Positions 1-10,931 of a stretch of 64,000 nucleotides of DNA are shown here, piece by piece. Positions within the stretch are counted from its first letter, which is position 1. Each line of letters opens with the position of its first letter. The notes under the pieces were generated by a model. The model made no database searches. It had not been told where the DNA came from and was given only the letters and a program-made list of their open reading frames with translations. This DNA is from Cercis canadensis (Eukaryota > Streptophyta > Magnoliopsida > Fabales > Fabaceae): NCBI GenBank assembly GCA_003255065.1, contig QAOA01007503.1:311728-375727 (forward strand), read 5' to 3'. The position numbers were made by a program, and so were the translations under genes.

Positions 1-514
1 CCCCCCCCCCCCCCCCCCCTCTCTCTATAATTTATTTTAGTTGAATAAAATAATTAGAAAGAGAAAAGGACGATATTTAGCTTGTTAAGAAGCACAAATT
101 CTGAACAGGTTAACTTAATTCACACTCAGTAAATACTTGCAGAGATATTTGAAGTCCAAGCTCCAAATGCTGAGATTAGGGTGTTTTGCAATGTAATTTA
201 TTCAAATACTGAATAAAATATTAAAATATATTGGCATTCTTGCCTTGGTTTAATGCCTGTTATTATTCTGTTAGGCTCTATTTCTTGCGCTGTGACTCCA
301 CCATGAATCTAATACAGTGTACTGAAACAGTGTTGATGCTTTATTTAACTGTAAATAATTGTTCCATTGCAAATTGGTATAGAATGTTGTATACTCGTGT
401 ACATCCTCTAATCATTTGAACTTTGGTTGTCTTCTTTGCATTTGTCTTACATTATCATTATTTGGTTGTTGTGAGGAGAGGATTATATTTCTGAGAAATT
501 TCCCCCTCACAAAG
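1..514. other. Upstream sequence of the SET gene, no exon assigned
   Basis: The window opens with 19 cytosines, which looks like a low-quality sequence edge. The rest is AT-rich. It presumably belongs to introns or earlier exons of the histone methyltransferase gene that continues downstream, because the first exon I can support, at 515, is already internal. I saw no exon here with both good splice sites and convincing protein sequence. Confidence 0.5.
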
Positions 515-3500
515 GTTTTGAAATGCATGCCAGAAACTAAAGTGAAGAAGATTTTGGAGTATGCTGAAGATAGGAAGCATGGTTTGTGTAACACAAATAG
601 TAAAAAGTGAGCAGAACAAAAGTTGTCTCATTTTCTTGTTCAGTATTAGGAGTGTTTTTCCTCCCTGTAAATGCCTTCCATCTATTGTGATTCCAACTGA
701 GGATAAATTTTGTTGTTCTAACTATGAGTACTTTTATCTCACAATGCTCTTGCAGATTTGTTGAACAGAGGAGCACCTGCATCCTGTATTCAGATGTTTT
801 CTGCTGTGTGTGTCAAAGCTCAAGCAATGATGAAATTAATTGTTTGTTGGAGTGTAGTCGGTGTCTAATTAAAGTATGTAGATATTGACTTAGTATTCAG
901 CTTTTAGTTTCAATAGTTTTTCATGATGAGACTCTGATACTGCCCGTTGTCCTGATAATTAGGTGCATCAGGCTTGCTATGGCATTTCCACATTACCTAA
1001 AGGCCGTTGGTGTTGCAGACCATGCCGGACAAATTCAAAAGATATTGTACATTTATTAACATTTACTCTAATAAGTGGTTTTTTTTTTTTGTTTTTTTGG
1101 TGTGCTTGCTTTCTCTTATTTGAAGGGACTCAGTCTTACTCCTTCACAATATATTCATTCCATCACTTGTTTCTTGGATCTTCTCTCCTCTCACCATAAG
1201 CCATTTTTTTGATGAATTATTATTTAGCTTTCTAGTCTATGCCCAAGGAGATTTAATTACTGTCTCTCAACCACTTCTGTGTTCATAACCAGTTAGCCAC
1301 TCAAATACTGATTTTCAATTTGCTATATGATGAGTTCTTGCTTTATGCATGCATTAACAATTTATTTTTGGTTTTCATGCTTGTTGTACTTTACTGATTA
1401 TCATCAAGGTTTGCGTCCTATGTGGTTATGGAGGTGGAGCCATGACTCGAGCACTACGAAGTCTGACAATTGTCAAAAGCCTCCTAAAAGTGTGGAGTAT
1501 TGAAAAAGAAGGCATGCCTAAACACACAACTCCACATGATGGTTTCCAAAAGGAAATGGATGCATTTCATTCTACAAAATCTGGACTACAAGGTGACCAA
1601 AAATGTGCTCTGACACTAGAAAATATTGAGACATCCACCAGAGATCTGTTGAAAGTTGAGACGTCTACACACCATGTCCAACAGACTCCATTCTCTGTTG
1701 GTAATTTAGAAGTGCATAACAGCATTACAGCAGGTGCACTTGATACAACTGTTAAGCAGTGGGTTCACATGGTTTGTGGGCTTTGGACTCCTGCAACAAG
1801 ATGCCCTAATGTTGACACCATGAGTGCTTTTGATGTATCTGGTGTTTCACGTCCTAGAGCAGATGTGGTGAGTATTTAACAGAAGTATTTGAGGTGTAAT
1901 ATATTGCTCAACTGCTTGTGTTAACCAATTTTCCCTACAGATTTCCTTTAAAATCAATATGATTTCTGAAATCTTTTATGGTTACTGAACTTTATAAAAC
2001 TTACTGCATATTCCAGCAAAATTCTTCCCCCTTGTGTCTGTTTGTATGATATCCTACATATAATTTCTGTGTGATTGATTTGCTACTGTCCTGTCTTTGC
2101 TATATGCATAAAATTATGCCCCTTTAATCATGAAAATTGACAGAACATCATCAACTTCTTTTTCTTGTATGGTTATTTATATATATGTTCTGAAAGGATC
2201 AAGGCAGGAGTGCAAATCCTAATCCAATGAATTACTGAATTAGAACTCTTGTCTTAAAAATTAAATTGTGCAATGCAATTCCATGCTAAGTTGTGAATTG
2301 TGATGCCTTGGCTGTCTAATTTACCTCTAATTTGATAATCTGACAATTTCTGCTGGTCTGACAAATCTATGCAAGTTCAGACTTATTTTGCTGTAGCTAA
2401 GATTTGTTTTTGTGACATTTGATAGTGCTTTAACTGTTCACTATCGTAACCTCTCCCAGGTTTGTTCCATTTGTAATAGATGGGGTGGCTCTTGCATAGA
2501 GTGCAGGGTTGCTAATTGCTTTGTGAAATTTCACCCTTGGTGTGCTCATCAGAAGGTATTTTACCTTAATATTTTGGATTTTGGCTCATAGAACTTTGTG
2601 ACTTAGTATAGCAATTGTTTTCACTATCTTTTGCAGGGTCTGTTGCAAAGTGAGACTGAAGGTGTTGATGGTGAAAAGGTTGGCTTTTATGGAAGGTGTG
2701 TGCTTCATGCTATTGACCCCAGATTGCTGTCCAAACATGATCCTGTTGGAACCGAGACAGGTTTCCTGGAAGAAAAGGAATTCACCTGTGCTAGGACAGA
2801 GGTGATTTCTTCATTTGTCAAAATACTTTTGGCAATTATATGGAGTGAGGTGGAGGATTGAGAGTGGTCTTTAAATTTATCTGATGATTGAATCATAATA
2901 AATACACTTGGACTATTTTAGGGTTACAAGGGGCGCAGGCGGGATGGTTTTCAGAATAATCTTTATAATTCATTGAAAGGCAAGGGCAGATGCCTTGTTC
3001 CACAAGACCAGTTGAATGCTTGGATTTACATTAATGGGCAGAAGTTATGTTCACAGGGACTCCCAAAATTTCCAGCATCAGATATGGAGTATGATTGCCG
3101 GGTATGTTCAAGTTGTAAACATGCCCTATTATGACTTTCTATGGTTGTTAAATTAGTTTTGTTGAAAGGCAATATCAAAGTTTAGCTTTAGTTTAGTGCT
3201 TAGTAGCCAACCAAGGGGTTAGATTTGTCTTCTCCCGTGACATCCGTGCCTAATATAAGGCACCAATGTTAAGTCACGAAGATCAAATTTAATTTTTTCA
3301 TTTCATTGTCAAACGAAAAGTGACCATTTATGCGTTATCAATATTCTAACTTCTGGGTTAATTTCAGCCATTTTCCTAAGTATCTAATGCCCTACCATCT
3401 GCAGAAGGAATATGCTCGGTATAAACAAGCAAAGGGTTGGAAACACCTGGTTGTTTACAAGTCCGGCATACATGCCCTTGGTCTTTACACTTCTCGGTTC

Positions 3501-4869
3501 ATTTCCCGTGGTGAAATGGTCTGATACTGGCCTTTAAGATATATGAATGCACATCTGCCATGACTGCAAATATGATGTGTTTCTCATGCTTCTATAGGTT
3601 GTTGAGTATGTTGGTGAAATCGTGGGACTACGTGTGGCTGATAAAAGAGAGAATGAATATCAATCTGGAAGAAAACTGCAGTACAAGAGTGCCTGCTACT
3701 TCTTCAGGATAGACAAAGAACATATTATTGATGCCACACGGAAAGGGGGGATTGCCCGTTTTGTCAATCACTCATGTCTGGTATAGTCCTTCAAAGTTCA
3801 ACTTGCATTTTTTTTTATTGTTTTCTCTTTATCAACTCTGACGCCCTTGAATGCTCTGTTCTATATGCGTGATTGTTGGTTTAGATTTATTGCTAGTTAT
3901 TTAGTAGTTATGGGTAGTGCCCTCAAGTTCTCGACTTCATGGGGCAGTGCAGCATTCAGACCAAGTGCGCAACGCAGACCCAAAACCAGAGTGGAAAGTC
4001 TTGTTACTTGTTTCTTCCTTAAACACACATTTGAATGCAATATAACATGATTTTGGGTTGCGTATGCTATAAATATAATCATTTACTTAGAGATTTGGGG
4101 ATATTGGGTAAACAAATTCATACAACTATAAGCATGAACAAAGAGTAACGAATAATTCTCGCTGGTCTTATTTGGGTAAAAATCAGGCTCGTCAGATACT
4201 TCCTTATGAGCACTTTTTTCATTTCTTCTTGACATGAGTATATGACCATTATAACTCTCACTTGACGTGTTTTAACAAGCAGTTGCTATTGTTTGTGTTT
4301 GTCCGCCGATTCAGCCCTCTTACTCAGTTGTTTATTTATATGACCAGCCAAATTCTGTGGCTAAAGTGATCACTGTCAGGCATGACAAGAAGGTAATGTG
4401 TTGTTACTTATGATTCAATTTACTCAACTATTCCCACATATAGACTGATTATTAGAAAAATGCCTCGAAATAGTACCCCAAAAAAAAAATGTATTGAATT
4501 CATTGCCATGATGAACTTAAAGCTGTAACACGATGCTCATAACAGATGTTGTTAGAATTGCTCTTTCTTTTTTCCCTAAAAAATGTTATGTATTAAATGT
4601 TTCATATATTATTGATATTTATTTTGTCTTTTTACCTTAAAATGAAATTAACTGAATGTTGCTTCAGTTTTTCATTATCTATTCTGAATGCACGCTGAAT
4701 GATTTACTGATTTTAGTTGCTCATGGTTTTGAAGGTTGTTTTCTTTGCGGAAAGGGACATATTTCCTGGCGAAGAGATAACATATGATTACCACTTTAAC
4801 CACGAAGATGAAGGAAAGAAGCTTCCCTGTTACTGCAATTCAAAAAATTGCAGGCGCTACTTGAATTGA
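515..4869 (+). CDS. PHD/extended-PHD/SET histone methyltransferase, trithorax (KMT2) type, 3' part
   Basis: The family places methyl groups on histone H3 lysines in the nucleus. Exons read are 515-606 (start least certain), 756-873, 963-1046, 1409-1867, 2460-2555, 2637-2801, 2922-3101, 3405-3518, 3598-3780, 4348-4392 and 4735-4869. All phases agree, giving 556 residues and a TGA stop. In order there is a C4HC3 PHD finger (about residues 47-91, CCVCQ to CRPC), an extended PHD (about 99-305, with [27 protein letters not shown] and HPWCAH), then SET (about 410-540, with [15 protein letters not shown] and EEITYDYHF) and a post-SET CxCx4C ending at RRYLN. The nucleotide-binding loop reads ALGLY instead of GxGLF, and PNS replaces the usual PNC. 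No PWWP or FYRN/FYRC domain is seen, but the N-terminus is missing. It is closer to KMT2-type SET than to SUV39 or EZH types; I cannot name an Arabidopsis orthologue. Confidence 0.9.
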
Positions 4870-5390
4870 TGATAATCTGGTAAATAGTTTTGATGACATA
4901 TCCTCATAGGTACTAAAACTAAATCTTGTACATATTCAATTATATTCTAATTACTGTAGTTCATTATACCTAGCATTGTAAAATTTTGGCAAAATTTTTA
5001 AGCCAGTTTGAAAATAGATTTTCTTCAACTCGGCCTGATTAGTTTTCTTTCTTAATTGAACCAGCCCGGTTTTAATTTTTTTCTTCTTTAATTAATTTAA
5101 AAGTATAAAATAATATTATTAAGTCGAACCTGCCTTTATTAAGCCAAGCTCAGCCCTCAAAAATTAAGCTCAATTAAAAGCGATTTTTTTTTTGGCCCGA
5201 CCCGTTATTGACAATGCTGATTATACCCTAAAAGCGACGAAGTGCATATTTATCATTTTATGCTTCTGCATTAAAATAATTGGCAACAGAGTTGAAAAGT
5301 ATTATACATTCAGAAAATGATAATGTGTACCATGACAACCCTCCGGCTAATTCTCAACCACCGCAACTTTAAAGAGCATTTTTTATTTTA
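4870..5390. other. Convergent 3' intergenic region
   Basis: This AT-rich stretch lies between the stop codons of the SET gene (+) and the HPAT gene (-). It should hold both 3' untranslated regions and polyadenylation signals. I saw no gene, repeat array or RNA in it. Confidence 0.6.
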
Positions 5391-8300
5391 CTATGACCAC
5401 CAATTTGGAATATTTGCGGTAGCTTCATTCACCATTTTTGCTAGAGTCACCTGTAGGGGCAAAAGCCAAGATTCTAGGTCAAGAGGCGAAGTTAAAACAT
5501 AAATGCATTTAAAATTATTAAATTCAGTAGATAATACAAATTAATTTAATTTTTAAGTAGAAAATTTTCATCATTAATTTATCTTTCGGTAAGACAAGAA
5601 AAAAAAAATTTACGATTTTATATATAGCTGAAATAATGAACTGAATTATTTTTATAATGTAATTGATTGACTTCATATTTTTAAAATATGAAGATTTTGA
5701 CCATGGATACTAACATAATACCTTTAGATCTATTTACGCCTTAAAAATTTTAATTTTTAACCATGTATGCTTGAATTCGATTAATGGGAGTACAAACTCC
5801 CAGCAAGGCGCAGTTATAAGTTAATTTAAATGTAAAAAAGAGCACACGCAAGAAAAAGAAAACCCAAAACAGAAAAGTATGAAACATACCACACTTTCAG
5901 GAACACCTGGTGGAGGCAACGGAAGATTTTTTGGGGGAGCAACATGGTTATAAGATCTTTTATCAAACCTCCATTCTCCGATTTTTCCATAGGTCAGTTC
6001 ACCCTAAAAATCATGACATTATATATTGACAAACAATTTTAAGCCATGGAGTATAAAAGATAAGCATGTTTACTATTTCTTTCATATGAAGTTGAACTAT
6101 AGGTCAGTTATACTCTTGTTCTTTTTTTGTCTTTTCCTTTACTTTCTATAATGAAAGTCAGAATAAAAGTTCAAGAGAGTACCTTCATGGTATAGTCACA
6201 GCCATAAGTGTAGTGAATGATGAACTTCTTGCCAATTTCTTCGTCCCATGGAGGCTGACACACACAATAATCAAACAAATACTACTTATTTGACAGTAGA
6301 GAACCCTTGTGAGGATAATCGATATGGACAAACTACTGTGAATATGTCCATTAGAATAATTCCAAAAGAAAAAATCTAAAGCAGGGACGAATGAGGGAAA
6401 ACAGTCCAGGTCGATAATGGAATGATGCAAACACCATTTGACCATTGTTCACAACATTCTCCACGATTCCAGCACTAGTAAAAAAAGTAGTAAGGTAATG
6501 AATTGAAGTACCCAAAATTATTCTATATCTACATGCATTTTGATAAAATAAGACATTCTAGAATGTACGAGTATACCCATAGTTTGTTACACATTCTTCT
6601 ACACTTCAAAAAGGAATTAATAAAAATCAAAGCTAAATATACTGACATTGAATAGCAAAATTTGGACACTCAAACAGACAAAATGAGAACCTTACCTGTA
6701 CAAAAAAAAAAAAAAAAAAAAAAAAAAAAANAAAAAAAAAAAAAAGAGAAAAAGAGAAAAAGAAAAAGGAGAACCTTAATGAACCTGAATCATGAAGTCC
6801 TTGTATAATATGTTACCGACACCATGAAGAGCAGATGCAACAGCATAAGCATACCTATATTAATGACATAAAGTTACATAAAAGTCAAGATGTAGTAAGG
6901 TTAAGAAACGGTCATAAAGATTGAAAAAAAAAAATTACATTTCAAGCACCCAACCAAAAGCTTTATCTGCTTCAGGATCCTTCTTCATTGCCAAGGAAAC
7001 ATTCATCCAAGTGGGAGCAATCTTCTTGAGGGATTCCTAAAATTCTTTCACATAATTAAAGAAGCTCCAAAATGAAAAGGGAATCCAGAATAACCACCAA
7101 AAATGCCATATACCTTCCCCACAATAACTGGTGAATTTCCTATAGGGTCTATTTTGGTTATTGGCCCATTCTCCTCAGGGAAGAACTTCCGTAGCACTGA
7201 CTCATACTTCTTAGGCTCAATATAAAAGAAAGGAAATGCAGCTCCAAGCCCATCTCGAGATAAGTTGGGTATAGGTTTGACAATTATATGATCTGGTTCC
7301 GCCATCAATATATAACTGATATATGATACAAATGGCATTAATACTTTAATAGTGCCAAAACCAAAATAAGTAAAATGATTGACAACTTATAAGTAGAAAT
7401 TAGGAGTTAAAATCTCATACTCTTCTTTAATATCTGCTTGTCTAAGCCACTGTACAAATGCCCAAGGTCTATTGAGGACTATGTAACCCTGTGATAGAGA
7501 AAAGTGAGTTACAAAAGGATGTGTATTGTTACTCCTAATGCAACCAACAAGAGCACATTAAAAGAATGAATGGTACGGAAAGGTAAATTCTTGATGATCT
7601 TGTTTGTTCTTCCTAACAAGCATTGGTAAAAAAAATTAATATCCCTACAAAAATTCTGCCTCCCTCCTCCATTAAATTTATAACTAATTGGAGGTCAATT
7701 CTTTTACTCATGTGCAAGCAGCTTAGTATAAGTAGAATGTCTTCTATTGTCCATAACCGGATAAAGGAAATAAGAATTACATGAATTCAACAAGTAACTT
7801 GGCTCCCAAGTCCCATCAGATTGTTCAGAGACATACACATAACAAAGAAGCAAGTGTAATTTCAATTAAAAGGATATCATACACATTCTTCTCAACCAAG
7901 GTTCAACATAAACGTAGACTCTTGAAACCTCAACCTTCTTTAAACTCGTAGTCATTCTAATCTACCATTGCTTCCTTTCCTAAAGCATTAAAATCCATTA
8001 TTGGCTTTAATTTCGACACATCCAACACTATATGCTTGTTTTGAAAAATCCAAAGTCCCAGAAAAAATTTTCTCTAGATAAAATGGTCTAATTTATCAAT
8101 TGTCTTTTCTTTTAGAGTAACCATAAAATTATCAATAACAGTTTTGCCATACTCAGTTTCTCAACAAATGGTGATGCGCTTCTAAGAACAACTTTTTTCT
8201 ATTTCTAAAAGGAAGTTACAGTCTTACTCCTGTTACACATATTTAGTTCTAAGAATTACTTTACTTTCCAAGATCAAATAGGTGGCATAAATGTCCGGCA

Positions 8301-9047
8301 GGCAGTCTGGCTACATACAAGTACTGCTTCTCTGGTTTCTGAGACAACCAGAACCAAGGGAGTAGAGAAACGGAAAAACATGAGTGCAAACCCTATGTTT
8401 CTTGCTATTAATTACGGGACTAGGATGTCATTTGCTAACTTTCAACTTGTAAAAGAACAGGGATATTTCCAAACAACCCAATGGCATAAACATATGCACA
8501 AGCTCCAGACCTAGAATTATGAATATATTAGTCGGAGCACTGATTTGACAATCACAGTTAAAAAATACAAAGCACTAGCGGCATAATTGGCGACAGTAAG
8601 ACGAATACAGAAAGTGAAATCATGGTAAGAAAGAAGAGAAAATACCTGATCCATTCCAGCAGGTAAAGGCTGGGCAACAAAGGTGGGGATCTCATCCATG
8701 AATTGATCAGGTTTGCCAGAGTGAAGGATCCTGGTAAATCCACCCATCTCGGAATTGGGACCATCTTTGAAATTTTTGAACCAATAGTACATGATTCTAC
8801 ACTGCCAAGTGTTATATACCGAATCGGAGGCAGTGACGGCGGTGTGGAAAAGCCTCTTCGAATTGGCGCTCCCTGATCTGTCGAGGGGCATCTTGATAAC
8901 AGGATCTACAGAAAAGGAAGAAGAAGACCTAGATGGACCTGGAAATTCTTGTTTCAGAGGGGCATTTGCTGAAATTAGTATGTTGTAAGTAATCAGAGCG
9001 ATTGATAAGGTTATGAGTATGGTGAAGAAGATATTTCCACACCCCAT
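5391..9047 (-). CDS. HPAT1: Hydroxyproline O-arabinosyltransferase (HPAT1/2 type)
   Basis: This family (CAZy GT95) adds the first L-arabinofuranose to hydroxyproline of extensins and of small signalling peptides in the Golgi. Exons from the start are 9047-8646, 7488-7421, 7315-7114, 7036-6939, 6854-6785, 6254-6183, 6003-5890 and 5450-5391. They total 1086 nt, or 361 residues, the usual family length. The start MGCGNIFFTILIT begins a single signal-anchor helix (about residues 6-27), as in HPAT1/2. Family blocks follow: TWQCRIMYYW, MGGFTRILHSG, RPWAFVQWL, LMAEPDHIIVKPIPN (the acidic DxD-like EPDH), AAFPFFYIEPKKY, GNSPVIVGK, APTWMNVSLAMK, FGWVLEMYAYAVASALHG and FIIHYTYGCDY. It ends TANIPNWWS. 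Nothing is broken. The closest recalled relatives are Arabidopsis HPAT1 and HPAT2; the split between the two is not decided. Confidence 0.95.
6703..6745. repeat. Poly-A run with an N (assembly join) in an HPAT intron
   Basis: A long A tract in the intron between the fifth and sixth HPAT exons contains a single N at 6731. The true length is unknown. A matching case, an A run with N at 15958, lies in a neurochondrin intron. Confidence 0.8.
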
Positions 9048-9237
9048 CTTTTTACGTTTCGCTCCTCTCTCTTCTCACTCAAAGTTAGCTATACTGAACA
9101 AGGATGCATGATAATGGTTTTAACAGAGATAAAAAAGAGTTGACGAAGAAGTAGTTTTGCTAAGTCGTCGTCATACTTCGGAGTTGATGAAACTGAAATG
9201 GAATCTGGAAAAGCGCCTTTGATCTTTTTATTCCTGG

Positions 9238-9270
9238 ATCGGGTCCGGGTCCGGTCCCGGTCCCGGTCTA
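9238..9270. repeat. Short GGTCCG/GGTCCC tandem in the HPAT upstream region
   Basis: The motif GGTCC(C/G)G is repeated about four to five times in a row about 200 bp upstream of the HPAT start codon. It is much richer in GC than its surroundings and probably lies in the promoter or leader. No function is implied. Confidence 0.6.
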
Positions 9271-9362
9271 TGTCCTGTCCAGCGGGACTCTGGAAGTGGG
9301 GTCCAAAACAAACCTGTGAAAACATAGCAACAAGTATTTCTTCACCATATAATATAATAATG

Positions 9363-9572
9363 GAGGTTTCTTAGATACTTTTCATATTTATGTAGTATGT
9401 CATACTACAAGAGATTAACCAATATGAGAATGACACGTGTACAAATTAACTGTTTTAAATTTATTTAAGAAAATAAAATAAATTATATTTATATTGAATA
9501 AAATATAAAAATTACGTATACTTATCACGTCAATATAATATGACATACTTATGTAATATCATAGAATCCCCG
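9363..9572. mobile_element. MITE, copy A (Mutator-like, about 210 bp)
   Basis: This non-coding element has degenerate terminal inverted repeats: GAGGTTTCTTAGATAC at the left, and CGGGGATTCTATGATA when the right end is read inward. Both are followed by a shared ATGTxxTATGTCATA-like block. It is flanked by TATAATAATG (9353-9362) and TATAACAATG (9573-9582), a 9-10 bp target duplication with one change. It aligns along its whole length, in reverse, with copy B at 10332-10543. The duplication size points to Mutator-type mobilisation, which is an inference. Confidence 0.75.
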
Positions 9573-10331
9573 TATAACAATGCCTCTATTTTGATTTATT
9601 ATTTTGCTTCTACCCTACAAGTGGATTTAATTTAAATTAAAGGATGAGGTCACGTTGAAACTAAAAAATGAAAACAAAACGTGCAGCGTAACGGCCAGAA
9701 TATGACTTAAAAGAGAGCAAACCCTATATTTATTCATCGTTATTGGTTAAACAGCCTTGTGTATCACAAAAATAGCTGTCTTTTGAATTTATCCGTTAAA
9801 TTACTTATTTTCCTTAACCCTAGGGTTTGTCTATCTAAACTCTTACCATTTATAAATAACACTTCTGCTTCGATTTCTCATTGTAGTTTAAAACATTTTT
9901 TTATATTGTTTTTTTTTATTCTTCAAAAAATATTAATTACGGGCCGCTTTCCTCTATTGAGGCACTATTGGCATCTAGTAAAAATGGATAAAAGATCCAA
10001 ATGATGAGTTGACTGTTATTCCAAGCATTTTGATGACTAGCAGACGCTAAACACATTAGTTCCCGAGTTGCAAACTTGCAGTACTTGAAAGTTCTATTTC
10101 TTTTCTTTTTCTTTTTTCCCTTGGGAGAGAATGGAAAGGCACAAACAAATAAGGGAGAGGAGGCAGGCTTCCCATGTTAAGACTCGTCTTTCGTTTTTCC
10201 TTTCTTTTTTGGCCTTAGACTCCTGTCGAAATATACATGTATTTGCATGAACCAACCAACACCGACGAAAACCAAGTTCACAAGCTTTTAGCTGAAGATT
10301 ATTCACAGTCTAATTTTTATAAATAAAACAA

Positions 10332-10543
10332 CGAGAATTCTATTATATCACATGAGTATATCATATTACACTGACATAATAAACATACGTAATTTTCATA
10401 TTTTATTAAACATAAATATAATTTATCTTATTTTCTCAAATAATCTTAAAAACAGTTAACTTAGACACATATCATTCACACATTGACTATTTTTATGTGA
10501 TATAACATACTACATATATACCAAAAGTATCTAAGAAATATCC
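10332..10543. mobile_element. MITE, copy B, inverted relative to copy A
   Basis: The reverse complement of this segment matches copy A from end to end, for example TTCTTAGATACTTTT, ATTACGTAT and ATAAATTATATTTAT. It is flanked by ATAAAACAA (10323-10331) and ATAAAATAA (10544-10552), a 9-bp target duplication with one mismatch. The matching element length (212 versus 210 bp) and duplication size support independent insertions of one family, rather than one local inversion. Confidence 0.75.
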
Positions 10544-10931
10544 ATAAAATAAACCCAAAAAATTTTCCGAAATGAAACTAATCATGAAAAAGAAAATTAA
10601 AAAGTGATACATTTACAGAATATCAAACAAAACTATGAACACAACTAACATAAAGATTACATCTCCATGAATAACCGATAACATACAACTGATGTATATA
10701 TATATATAGAGAGAGAGATAGATGAATTACTTCTTGAGCCACCATGTAAAACGCGGGGACAGGAGGACAACCTGCTCACCATTTTAAACTATTAATATAG
10801 TAAAGTTCACAATCAATTTTCAATATTAGATACCACGATTAACAAATCTTTCCAACAAAACTCAGGCATGCTACCTTGAAACTTGAAAGCATCAAAACAG
10901 AACTAAGTATCACGCAGCAATTAAATTGAAG

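Noticed and set aside
1442-1879. A 145-residue open frame as a stand-alone gene
   Set aside because: It is the inside of an exon (1409-1867) of the SET gene; the start is an internal Met and the last residues are intron.
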